A stretch of DNA of 64,000 nt from Nonlabens sp. Ci31 (GTDB taxonomy: Bacteria; Bacteroidota; Bacteroidia; Flavobacteriales; Flavobacteriaceae), in contig NZ_CP043633.1 of assembly GCF_012974865.1 (NCBI RefSeq), forward strand, positions 3,407,501-3,471,500, written 5' to 3'. This document shows, piece by piece, positions 25,914 through 33,460 of this stretch (position 1 is its first letter; every line of letters starts with the position of its first letter). A program made the translations under genes and the position numbers. The notes under the pieces were generated by a model that saw nothing but the letters and a program-made list of their open reading frames with translations, had not been told where the DNA came from and did no database searches.

Positions 25914-26687
25914 TCACTTCTCTAGCCATATTCTAAACTCCTTAACTCGCTCTCTGCTAACGATTAAGTCCAGTTCTTTAAAAGAATTTATTTTTACTTG
26001 TATTCTTGAATTTGTATAAGAAATCATATCATCAATAGCATTAATATTAATGATCGCTTGTCTAGAGATACGGAAAAACTGTTTTGGATCCAGTTCATCA
26101 ATCAGTGATTCTAGTTTTGAATCGATCAAATAATTTCTCCCATTTTCCAGATTTAAGTAGGTTCCTTTATTCTCTGAGTAGAATAACTGTATCCCATCGG
26201 TATGAAATAGTTTGAGGTGCTCTCCCACTTTAGCTGTAAACCGCCTTTTATAATTGCGCTCTATGGGATTGCCCAGTAATTTTGCTATCTCTTCAAAATT
26301 GATGGTAGCACCTTGGTTGGTAGTGTTCTCGCTTTCGCGAAAGCGTAACTTAAATTGATCTATTGCTACTTTCAATTCCTCTTCATCAATAGGCTTTAAA
26401 AGGTAGTCAATGCTGTTTAACTTAAAAGCCTGGAGAGCATACTCATCATAGGCTGTGGTAAAAATGATGGCACTATCTACTTGCACCTGGTCAAAAATTT
26501 CAAAAGAAAGGCCATCACTCAACTGTATATCTAAGAAAATCAAGTCTGGTGCAGGATGATTTAACAAGTATTCTACAGACTCCTGCACCGAATGCAACAT
26601 CACCTCTGGGGTAATATTTAAAACTTCTAGCATGCGCTTTAACCTCCTAGCAGAGGGCTTTTCATCCTCAATGATTACAGCTTTCAT
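25914..26687 (-). CDS. LytTR-family response regulator
   Basis: The 257-residue regulator has a receiver domain (1-120) with phosphoacceptor Asp in DLIFLDIQLSDG, Thr in IFTTAYDEYALQAF and Lys in LLKPID. A linker follows, then a LytTR DNA-binding domain (about 150-255) with KGTYLNLENGRNYLID and FFRISRQAIININAID. It is the last gene of a three-gene minus-strand operon with a 2TM protein and a LytS-type kinase, one base after the 2TM gene. The kinase operon itself is a likely target. A perfect palindrome copy sits in the linker, here read in a different frame as RFRES. Confidence 0.93.
   Translation of the reverse strand: MKAVIIEDEKPSARRLKRMLEVLNITPEVMLHSVQESVEYLLNHPAPDLIFLDIQLSDGLSFEIFDQVQVDSAIIFTTAYDEYALQAFKLNSIDYLLKPIDEEELKVAIDQFKLRFRESENTTNQGATINFEEIAKLLGNPIERNYKRRFTAKVGEHLKLFHTDGIQLFYSENKGTYLNLENGRNYLIDSKLESLIDELDPKQFFRISRQAIININAIDDMISYTNSRIQVKINSFKELDLIVSRERVKEFRIWLEK
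26330..26345. repeat. Dispersed palindrome copy, exact
   Basis: Exact CGCTTTCGCGAAAGCG in the response-regulator gene. It lies in the interdomain linker and is read as LRFRESE rather than AFAKA. Confidence 0.9.
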
Positions 26688-26688
26688 A

Positions 26689-26976
26689 TTAATTTTCTTT
26701 TTCTAGAAGTTCTTGAATCTTGCGCTTTTCCCAATCTTTTCCTGTAAATGGATTGGAGCTAAAAGTACCTATTGCATGTCCTATAAGACCTATTCCCCAT
26801 CCACCTAATGGAAATAGAAACCAAACAATTTCCCATTCATTTTGATAATAGTTAAGCGATGCGATTCCTGTGTTTACGATAATATAAACAAAAAGGTGGT
26901 TGTAAAAAGATCTTATTTGTTCCACTCTAGCCTTAGCTCTGGTGTAACGTTCCTGATATGTTTCTGAAGTGCTCAT
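26689..26976 (-). CDS. 2TM domain-containing protein
   Basis: The 95-residue protein has a basic N-terminal helix (RYTRAKARVEQIRSFYNHLF), two membrane helices (about 30-48 and 52-72) and the closing motif GKDWEKRKIQELLEKEN. The same architecture forms the C-terminal tail of the neighbouring kinase (ERVKIIKDYYDDV to GKGWEDRKIDKLL), so the stand-alone protein is a paralogue of that tail. It is one base from both neighbours. It probably assembles with the kinase in the membrane. Confidence 0.88.
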   Translation of the reverse strand: MSTSETYQERYTRAKARVEQIRSFYNHLFVYIIVNTGIASLNYYQNEWEIVWFLFPLGGWGIGLIGHAIGTFSSNPFTGKDWEKRKIQELLEKEN

Positions 26977-26977
26977 A

Positions 26978-28312
26978 TTAAAAGTTTTTATCGTTCAATA
27001 ATTTATCAATCTTGCGGTCTTCCCATCCCTTGCCTAAAAATGCGTTCTTTTCATAAACACGCCGGTATTTAAACAACAAACCTATACTCATTCCTATAGC
27101 TGGGAAAATCGCCCATGGAAAATCTGAAGAAAAATAATTGATAGCAGCTAGAAATAAAATGATCCCTATGGTCTTTACCACATCATCATAATAATCCTTG
27201 ATGATTTTTACGCGTTCTTTTGCTTTGACCAATTTAATATCTTCCACGGCGGTCATATCTTCGTTATTTGAGGTTACTTTTTCAGGAGTGTTAGTTAAAA
27301 TAGGAATTTGCACTTTAAAATGTTTACGATCTTCGGCAATGCTCATTTTACGGTCGGTGAGCAATTGATAACGAGAAGCAATGTTTTGAAGTCCTACTCC
27401 ACTACCGCTTCTTGCAACCTCTTTTTTCTGTAAGTTATTCTCAACAATCAGTTGATTCCCTTCTTCATAAATACGAAGCTTTAAAGGTTTGTTATCACTC
27501 ACTATATTGTGTTTTACAGCATTTTCTAGTAATAATTGTAATGATAAGGGTACCACCTGAGCGTCTATAATATGGCTCTTTTCTGGGATGTCGATTTGAA
27601 TACTGTCTTCAAAACGTGTTTTAAGCAATCCTACATAAGCTCGTGCAAAGTTTAATTCTTCATCTACAGAGACCAATTCCTTATTGCGTTGTTCTAATAC
27701 ATACCTATATACCTTAGAAAGTGATGTGGTGAATTTAGTAGCTGCTTTTGGGTTCTCTTCAATCAAAGAAACCAGCACATTTAGACTGTTAAATAAAAAA
27801 TGTGGATCCAGCTGATTTTTTAAGGCGTCAAACTGAGCTGTTGCAGACCTGGCGATTACTTTTTGCTCATTTACTTTTCTTACCTGTAATTCTTTATAGA
27901 AATAAAAGGCATGAAAAATAACAGACATAAACATGGTAAATGTGAAACCAAATAAATACCATTCTAACTTTTGCTGTTCAAAAAACGCTTCAACAGGTTG
28001 TCCATAATACAATACCCTTAAAGAAAATAGCACCACAAAAAGGGTGATCATGGTAAGTACTACACTTCCTATTGCTCCTATTAGCAGGCGTTTCATTCCA
28101 TTTTCAGTCCAAGTATAGAATCGTCCTAAAACGTCAAAAAAACCAAAGTTTACAGCTGTTATGCAAATACTAAAAACAAAGTTAGTTAGGTAAGCCTCTA
28201 TCTCATCAGGCCATGAATTAAGACTCCCCGTGGTCACAAAGTTGATAACACTAATCGACAAAGCGATTAAAGCAGATACCCATATAAGTTTAAAAATCTT
28301 TTTAAGGAACAT
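26978..28312 (-). CDS. LytS/YehU-type sensor histidine kinase with C-terminal 2TM domain
   Basis: The 444-residue kinase has four N-terminal membrane helices (about 10-140). The His_kinase domain carries the phosphoacceptor in LKNQLDPHFLFNSLNVLVSL near residue 170. The ATP-binding part has LLLENAVKHNIV and GSGVGLQNIASRY. It ends in a 2TM domain (about 365-444). The family normally ends after the ATP-binding domain; the 2TM tail is a Bacteroidota addition. It signals to the LytTR regulator two genes downstream. The sensed signal is unknown. Confidence 0.92.
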   Translation of the reverse strand: MFLKKIFKLIWVSALIALSISVINFVTTGSLNSWPDEIEAYLTNFVFSICITAVNFGFFDVLGRFYTWTENGMKRLLIGAIGSVVLTMITLFVVLFSLRVLYYGQPVEAFFEQQKLEWYLFGFTFTMFMSVIFHAFYFYKELQVRKVNEQKVIARSATAQFDALKNQLDPHFLFNSLNVLVSLIEENPKAATKFTTSLSKVYRYVLEQRNKELVSVDEELNFARAYVGLLKTRFEDSIQIDIPEKSHIIDAQVVPLSLQLLLENAVKHNIVSDNKPLKLRIYEEGNQLIVENNLQKKEVARSGSGVGLQNIASRYQLLTDRKMSIAEDRKHFKVQIPILTNTPEKVTSNNEDMTAVEDIKLVKAKERVKIIKDYYDDVVKTIGIILFLAAINYFSSDFPWAIFPAIGMSIGLLFKYRRVYEKNAFLGKGWEDRKIDKLLNDKNF

Positions 28313-28332
28313 GTAGTTTTCTTTATTTGACC

Positions 28333-28340
28333 TAAAAGTA
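28333..28340 (-). promoter_or_regulatory. -7-like element of the kinase operon
   Basis: TACTTTTA on the minus strand, one base off TAnnTTTG, 20 bp before the kinase start codon. Confidence 0.3.
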
Positions 28341-28508
28341 ATTTATTCCTTTAGAACACCCCAAAGATGCTATATGAAAAGAGAAGCGGCTATTTTAGCT
28401 GACTCAATTGTAGAAAAAGCCTACCGAACTGTTGTCCTATATAGTTAAGGTTCTTTAATGATAAAGATATTAAGAGTACCTTTTGATCACTGCCATTAGA
28501 ATTGATGT

Positions 28509-28516
28509 TACTTTTG
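28509..28516 (+). promoter_or_regulatory. -7 element of the MtfA-like gene
   Basis: TACTTTTG matches TAnnTTTG, 17 bp before the ATG at 28534. A TTTG at 28482 is present but at a 23-bp spacing, longer than usual. Confidence 0.4.
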
Positions 28517-28533
28517 ATTTTTAATTTGTTTTT

Positions 28534-29313
28534 ATGATCTACTTCATCATACCGTTGTTAGCTGCAATTCTTCTTTATTTTTTAGTTTTTAAAAAGGATG
28601 CTCCCAAAAGGGTTGCCGATCAGCCCCATTGGCATAAGCCATTAGTAAAATACGTTTATTTTTATGAAAAATTAAATGATAAAGAACAAAAGGTATTTCG
28701 TCAACGAATGGCTGCATTTCTAAAAGAAACTTATATAGATGCCGTAGGTTTTGAACTGGAAGAGTTAGACCAAATTCTAGTAGCCGCAAGTGCTGTGATA
28801 CCGGTCTTTAGATTTAAAGAATGGACTTATAACAACCTAAGCGGCGTGATCATCTATCCTGAAAACTTTAATGAAAACCTGGGCTATGCAGACCATCACG
28901 CAGACCGCATGATAGCTGGCCTTGTGGGTACAGGACGTTTTGAAAAACAAATGATTCTTTCTAGAACAGCTTTATACCACGGTTTTAAAAATAATACTGA
29001 TAAACTTCATACGGGTATTCATGAATTTGTTCACCTACTGGATAAAACAGATGGGCAGACTAATGGACTTCCAGAGGCTTTCCTTGATAAATCCTATATC
29101 CTACCATGGATGAATCTTATGCATCAAGAAATGGAAGCTATCAATAACGACAAGTCTGATATCAGGTCCTACGCTGCCACAAATCAAGCAGAATTCTTTG
29201 CTGTGACCTCAGAATACTTCTTTTCTAGACCTCAATTAATGAAAAGAAAGCATCCTGAAATATATAAAATGTTAGAGCTGTGTTTTAATCCGCAGCTTAA
29301 GAAAACCGTTTGA
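28534..29313 (+). CDS. MtfA-like (M90) zinc metallopeptidase
   Basis: The 259-residue protein has an N-terminal membrane helix (IIPLLAAILLYFLVF) and a domain related to MtfA, the Mlc titration factor. The zinc site is HTGIHEFVHLLD, with HExxH near residue 163, and an acidic ligand probably lies in FFAVTSEYFF. LVGTGRFEKQMILSR and KHPEIYKMLELCF are also typical. MtfA is an aminopeptidase that also binds regulators; the membrane anchor is usual for Bacteroidota copies. It has its own promoter. Confidence 0.88.
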   Translation: MIYFIIPLLAAILLYFLVFKKDAPKRVADQPHWHKPLVKYVYFYEKLNDKEQKVFRQRMAAFLKETYIDAVGFELEELDQILVAASAVIPVFRFKEWTYNNLSGVIIYPENFNENLGYADHHADRMIAGLVGTGRFEKQMILSRTALYHGFKNNTDKLHTGIHEFVHLLDKTDGQTNGLPEAFLDKSYILPWMNLMHQEMEAINNDKSDIRSYAATNQAEFFAVTSEYFFSRPQLMKRKHPEIYKMLELCFNPQLKKTV

Positions 29314-29395
29314 TTCTATTATTTATAATGGATTTTTAACGCTAGGATAACCTTATAATGAACCCGACATCTTACCTTCGTTTAAAAAATTACTT

Positions 29396-30169
29396 ATGCG
29401 CAAATTCTTATTATTTCTTGTTGTATTATGCACCACGTTTCATGCCTATGCTGACGATTGGGGGAAAACAGGGCATAGAACTACCGGTGCCATTGCAGAG
29501 CAGTACCTGACTAAAAAAGCCAGAAAAGCCATTGCAAAATTACTCGATGGAGAATCACTTGCCTTTGTTTCAACTTATGCAGATGAGATTAAAAGTGATA
29601 GCCTATATAGAAAATATGGCCCACAACATTATGTGAATATTCCGTTTGAAACCGATTATGAATACCATCCTAAAAATGAACGTGGTGATATTATTCAGGC
29701 GATAGATACCTGTATTGCCACTCTAAAATCAGAGACCGCCACTAAAGAAGAAAAGGCTTTTCAATTGCGCATGTTGATTCATTTTATAGGAGACCTTCAC
29801 CAGCCGCTACACACTGGATTAAGTGAGGATAAAGGGGGTAACGATTTTCAAGTGCAATGGTTTAGAAGTGGCACTAATTTACACAGTGTCTGGGACTCTA
29901 AAATGATAGAAAGCTACGGTATGTCTTATACTGAATTAGCTAGCAACATGCCTTACTTAACTAGAAAACAGCGTAAAACCATGGGAAGCGGTACTCATAG
30001 AGACTGGCTAGAAGACAGTCGCATAATGGTAAAAGACATCTATGCAAATACTGAAAAAGGAGCTGATTTAAGTTACCGGTATATGTATGAATACTTCAAC
30101 AAGCTGCGTGGTCAATTACAAAAAGGTGGCGTACGTCTTGCTGCCTTATTGAATGAGGTGTTGGGATAG
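29396..30169 (+). CDS. S1/P1-type nuclease, exported
   Basis: The 257-residue protein has a signal peptide (FLLFLVVLCTTFHAYA). The mature chain begins DDWGKTGHRTTGAIAEQYL, where the N-terminal Trp and first His are zinc ligands in this family. Other ligands lie in STYADEIKSD, HYVNIPF, LIHFIGDLHQPLHTG and TNLHSVWDSKMI. The family cleaves single-stranded DNA and RNA and removes 3' phosphates outside the cell, often for phosphate scavenging. A clear terminator follows. Confidence 0.93.
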   Translation: MRKFLLFLVVLCTTFHAYADDWGKTGHRTTGAIAEQYLTKKARKAIAKLLDGESLAFVSTYADEIKSDSLYRKYGPQHYVNIPFETDYEYHPKNERGDIIQAIDTCIATLKSETATKEEKAFQLRMLIHFIGDLHQPLHTGLSEDKGGNDFQVQWFRSGTNLHSVWDSKMIESYGMSYTELASNMPYLTRKQRKTMGSGTHRDWLEDSRIMVKDIYANTEKGADLSYRYMYEYFNKLRGQLQKGGVRLAALLNEVLG

Positions 30170-30237
30170 TTCCTTCTTAATTTTATTTAAATTAGAAGTT
30201 GATGTTAGCCTCGTTGAGATACAAAAACTGAAATCAA

Positions 30238-30269
30238 AAAAAGCTCTAGATCAACTCTAGAGCTTTTTG
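30238..30269 (+). terminator. Terminator of the S1/P1 nuclease gene
   Basis: AAAGCTCTAGA pairs with TCTAGAGCTTT around 5 nt, followed by T residues. Confidence 0.85.
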
Positions 30270-30428
30270 CTTTCTTCGTGTTTTGTTGTCTTAAAAATTG
30301 CAGTATCTGCGACATGGAATCAAGAAAAAAACAGAGGCCACTGCAAAGGTTTATACTAAGAAACCACCAAATCATCTTTTAAATAAGTAATTTAAAAGAA
30401 TGCTAACTTTAAATCAAATGCTGCAGTA

Positions 30429-31316
30429 ATGAAAAATTTAAAAAAAGAAGACCTTAAACAATAAGTATTTGATTGGTATGATGACTACGCGCTCAACAAA
30501 CTCCATAGCAGGTAATTTGCAGAAAAACTATCTTTATATGCCATTGGTGGTTAAACCTTAGGAGGATTGGTCAGTTTTAGGTCTCCTAACTATAAAGACA
30601 CTTTATTAGTTCCACCAGACGACCCAACCCTAGATTCTGATTGTATTACTTATGACTCTCCTTAAGGTGGTGGAACCATAAAAGGTCCATTATCTCCATC
30701 TAAAGATCTTAAAACAAGGCTGCCAAGGGTAATTGTGGTACCTAAAAATAGGGGTTTAAGTCCCTATATGGAAGATGTGGCAGGTCGCACAACAAAAGAA
30801 AAATTAATATCTTCAGCAACAGACGCTTGAAGTCTGCTTGCAGGCTATCCTGGAAATGATGACGATGGTAGAACACTGCAAAAAAGCGAGATAGAAACGA
30901 AATGTTAGAAGATTTTATCGCTGCTTATAATTACCTCGGGTCGCATAAAAATTGTGATGGTCGTGCAGGTGTGGTTGGTTTTTGTTTTGGCGGTGGATTT
31001 CTAATATGATGGCCGTTAGACTAACAGATTTAAGAGCAGCTGTTCCCTATTGCGGGAGACCACCTGATGGTGAAGACGCTGCAAAAATAAAGCCCCTTTA
31101 TTACTTCATTATGGCGCATTAAATACCAGAGTAAATCCTGGATGGCCTGCTTTTAAAAAAGTGTTAAAAGCAAATAATAGAGTACATCAAGCCTATAGGT
31201 ATACACAAGTAAATCAAGGATTTCATACTAATACGACCCCTCGTTACAATAAATAAACTGCTGATTTATCTCGGGAACAAAACATAGCATTTTTCAAAGC
31301 ATATTTTAAATCATAG
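30429..31316 (+). pseudogene. Decayed dienelactone hydrolase family gene (YghX-like)
   Basis: Joining frames gives almost a whole YghX-like protein. The pieces include VFDWYDDYALNKLH, LYAIGG, TLGGLVSFRSPNYKDTL, ITYDSP then GGGTIKGPLSPSKDL, IVVPKNRGLSPYMEDVAG, LLAGYPGNDDDGRTLQ, LEDFIAAYNYLGSH, CDGRAGVVGFCFGGGF, MAVRLTDLRAAVPYCGRPP, LLHYGALNTRVNPGWPAF and VNQGFHTNTTPRYNK. The nucleophile elbow GFCFGG and the final His block NQGFH are preserved. At least five in-frame stops (after KQ, the first LH segment, IGG, DSP and TDA, and before the last TADLSREQ) and about three frame changes break it. It is a long-dead gene, since stops are spread over its full length. Confidence 0.92.
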
Positions 31317-31377
31317 TGAACTCTCATTTCCAAAAAAACTATGGCTCTAAGAAAATAGAACTAATTTCTTGGAGGTT

Positions 31378-32118
31378 TTAGTTGCTATCGAACGTTGCAA
31401 GTTTCAAATCAATATCGCTCAATTTTACAAGTTTTCCTTCTTCAAACAGATCATCCATTTTTGAAAGATCTGGATCTCCTTTTTGAGCTTTGAAGTTGTT
31501 GTAATCTTGTAGAATTACACCATTGAGGTTTCTGCGGTTCTCGCTTTCGCGAAAGCGGTAACCACAATCTTCTTCACAGTACGAATAAGCCATGTAATCG
31601 ATCCTATAATCTTGTGTATTTACCCAATACATAAACTTATCTTCGTGATCCTCACCACCGCCTTCTTCTTTAAAGGTGACTTCCAATTCATGATAGGCTA
31701 TTCCTTTAATCGTATCTTGAGCAATGTATTTTATCTTGATGGCATCACCATCCAAACTATAAGGAAGTTGGGCAAAATAGATCACCGAATTTAAGCTTGC
31801 CGAGTAACGTGTAGAAAGAGAATCTGCGAGTGGTGACTGAATAGCGTTGCGGTAACGGGAAAAACCCTTATTATCCAAACGGTCCAAGATCGTGTCTGCT
31901 CCTATCATCAAATGACGTTCGTATGCAAAATTTCCATTGTCGCGTTCTACGGAGTAATCAATCCCTCTAAAGTTAAAAGACAAAGTTCCCTCTGCAGCAA
32001 TAGCGGTACCATGGGCTTTCATCGCCTGATCCATTATAGCACGTGCATCTGGCTTATTAGTGGTACAAGAAAAAAGGAAAGTGGTGATCGCAAAGAGTAG
32101 TAAAATATTCTTTTTCAT
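31378..32118 (-). CDS. DUF6503-like lipoprotein
   Basis: The 246-residue protein has a lipoprotein signal (LLLFAITTFLFSC) and a beta-rich body, with GTLSFNFRGIDYSVERDNGN, YWVNTQDYRIDYMAYSYCEE and NLNGVILQDYNNFK. This is the layout of a LolA/LolB-like fold used by DUF6503 proteins, which have no proven role. Two Cys in YCEEDCGY may form a disulfide. It diverges from smpB with only 51 bp between the start codons. The AFAKA palindrome is present in its other frame as RFRES. Confidence 0.75.
   Translation of the reverse strand: MKKNILLLFAITTFLFSCTTNKPDARAIMDQAMKAHGTAIAAEGTLSFNFRGIDYSVERDNGNFAYERHLMIGADTILDRLDNKGFSRYRNAIQSPLADSLSTRYSASLNSVIYFAQLPYSLDGDAIKIKYIAQDTIKGIAYHELEVTFKEEGGGEDHEDKFMYWVNTQDYRIDYMAYSYCEEDCGYRFRESENRRNLNGVILQDYNNFKAQKGDPDLSKMDDLFEEGKLVKLSDIDLKLATFDSN
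31542..31557. repeat. Dispersed palindrome copy, exact
   Basis: Exact CGCTTTCGCGAAAGCG in the DUF6503-like gene, read as YRFRESEN. Confidence 0.9.
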
Positions 32119-32122
32119 TTCA

Positions 32123-32130
32123 CAAAGATA
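32123..32130 (-). promoter_or_regulatory. -7 element of the DUF6503-like gene, nearly leaderless
   Basis: TATCTTTG on the minus strand matches TAnnTTTG and lies only 4 bp before the start codon. The transcript would begin at or within a few bases of the ATG. Confidence 0.5.
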
Positions 32131-32155
32131 TAAGAGATTCTGCTATCGATTCAAG

Positions 32156-32163
32156 TATATTTG
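32156..32163 (+). promoter_or_regulatory. -7 element of smpB, nearly leaderless
   Basis: TATATTTG is a perfect TAnnTTTG, 6 bp before the ATG at 32170. This rules against the upstream in-frame TTG at 32161, which lies inside the element. Confidence 0.55.
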
Positions 32164-32169
32164 TTAATT

Positions 32170-32634
32170 ATGGATTTTAAGAATAAAATAGAAATCAAGA
32201 ATCGCAAAGCGCGATTTGAATACGAGATTCTTGATAAATATACCGCTGGAATAGTACTCGCAGGAACGGAGATCAAAGCCATACGATTAGGTAAGGCCAG
32301 TATCGCTGAAGGCTTTTGCGAATTCAAGAACAATGAGCTGTTCATCATCAATATGACGGTACAGGAATATTCTCATGCTACCTATTTCAACCATGCTCCC
32401 AAAGCTGAGCGCAAGTTATTACTGAATCGCAAAGAACTAAAGAAGCTAGAAAAAGCAGTAGCTAACTCTGGTAACACCATTATTCCGTTAAAATTATTTG
32501 TCAACAAAAAAGGTCTTGCCAAAATAGATATTGCCCTAGCAAAAGGTAAAAAGTTATTTGATAAACGCGAGACGATGAAAGATCGAGATAATAAAAAACG
32601 TATGGATCAGATTAAAAAAATGCATCGCACATAG
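32170..32634 (+). CDS. smpB: SsrA-binding protein SmpB
   Basis: The 154-residue protein is of normal SmpB length. It starts MDFKNKIEIKNRKARFEYEI and has GTEIKAIRLGKASIAEGFCE, the tmRNA-binding barrel YSHATYFNHAPKAERKLLLN, PLKLFVNKKGLAKIDIALAKG and a basic C-terminal tail (KKRMDQIKKMHRT). It brings tmRNA to stalled ribosomes. The ATG at 32170 is chosen because an earlier in-frame TTG lies in the promoter. No tmRNA gene is seen nearby. A terminator follows. Confidence 0.97.
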   Translation: MDFKNKIEIKNRKARFEYEILDKYTAGIVLAGTEIKAIRLGKASIAEGFCEFKNNELFIINMTVQEYSHATYFNHAPKAERKLLLNRKELKKLEKAVANSGNTIIPLKLFVNKKGLAKIDIALAKGKKLFDKRETMKDRDNKKRMDQIKKMHRT

Positions 32635-32659
32635 TTTTAGGCTTTACGTATAAAACATC

Positions 32660-32692
32660 AAAAGGGGCCGTATTTATACCGCCCCTTTTTGA
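32660..32692 (+). terminator. Terminator of smpB
   Basis: AAAAGGGGC pairs with GCCCCTTTT around a 12-nt loop, with a T run. Confidence 0.85.
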
Positions 32693-33307
32693 TGGAATAA
32701 ACAATTTATCAAAGCCTTTTGGTTTTAAGTATCCCTGAGCAATTTGATTTCTACTTGGACTTTGCTCAGCAAGGCACCTCTGGCTGAGGGGAAAGGCAAG
32801 ATTTAAATAGTATCCAGTATCGAGAACGATTCTAGCCGATACCGTTGTGCAGCGGCATAATAAAAAAGAGTAAAAGGTAATTGAGCTTTAAACTGCCTGC
32901 TGTTCGTGTTGGCATTGAAAATGTCTACATTTATTCTCGATGCTGTTACTGAATAACATAATTGTGAGTTCGATGACAACTAAACATGCCAAGACAAATA
33001 CTTGGTATATTGGTTTCTAAAAGCTCTTGAGGTTATGACCAGAGCACAAAACACCCAACGCTTATCTTCCCTAGGGAAGAAAGTACTTTAGGGAATTGTA
33101 CCATTTGCTCTATCACTAGAACTATAGATTTTATGAAGGAAAAAAGGTAGTTGGTGTATGCCATCTGTGGGAAGGGAGTAACTTGATATTATGATTTTCT
33201 CTTCTTGCATACGAAGAGCCTAAGTGATAGGAATGCATCATACCGCTAGGCAAAGGCTGTTGTGATGCTAGAAGCTATAAAAAGCTTTTATTTTTGCCTC
33301 TTTTAGT

Positions 33308-33323
33308 CCCGAAAGCTTTCGGG
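33308..33323. repeat. Dispersed palindrome of the CCCGAnAGCTnTCGGG type
   Basis: CCCGAAAGCTTTCGGG is a perfect 16-bp palindrome related to CCCGATAGCTATCGGG at 16861. Both are intergenic. Confidence 0.6.
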
Positions 33324-33460
33324 AGGGGAAAGGAAAATTAAAAAACTTTCTTCATTTTCAGGCAACTTTGTTAGATTTATCTCGTCTTAACAATAGATAG
33401 AGGTCGTTAACACCTAAATTAACATGAGCTTTATTAATTTGCACTCAAACAACCACCCAA

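Larger units (their letters stand above)
32635..33460. other. Gene-free interval
   Basis: After the smpB terminator there is no intact frame for about 750 bp. Short protein-like pieces occur on the minus strand near 32830-32960 (INVDIFNANTNSRQF), but no family is recognisable. The interval contains a TTGGACTTTGCTCAG fragment near 32755 and the palindrome CCCGAAAGCTTTCGGG at 33308-33323. I looked for tmRNA here and found none. Confidence 0.45.

Noticed and set aside
26989..28312. Pseudogene by fusion of kinase and 2TM protein
   Set aside because: The frame is intact, and the fused 2TM tail is a known arrangement in Bacteroidota.
32635..33460. tmRNA (ssrA) gene next to smpB
   Set aside because: No tmRNA ends, tag-peptide frame or CCA terminus could be found.
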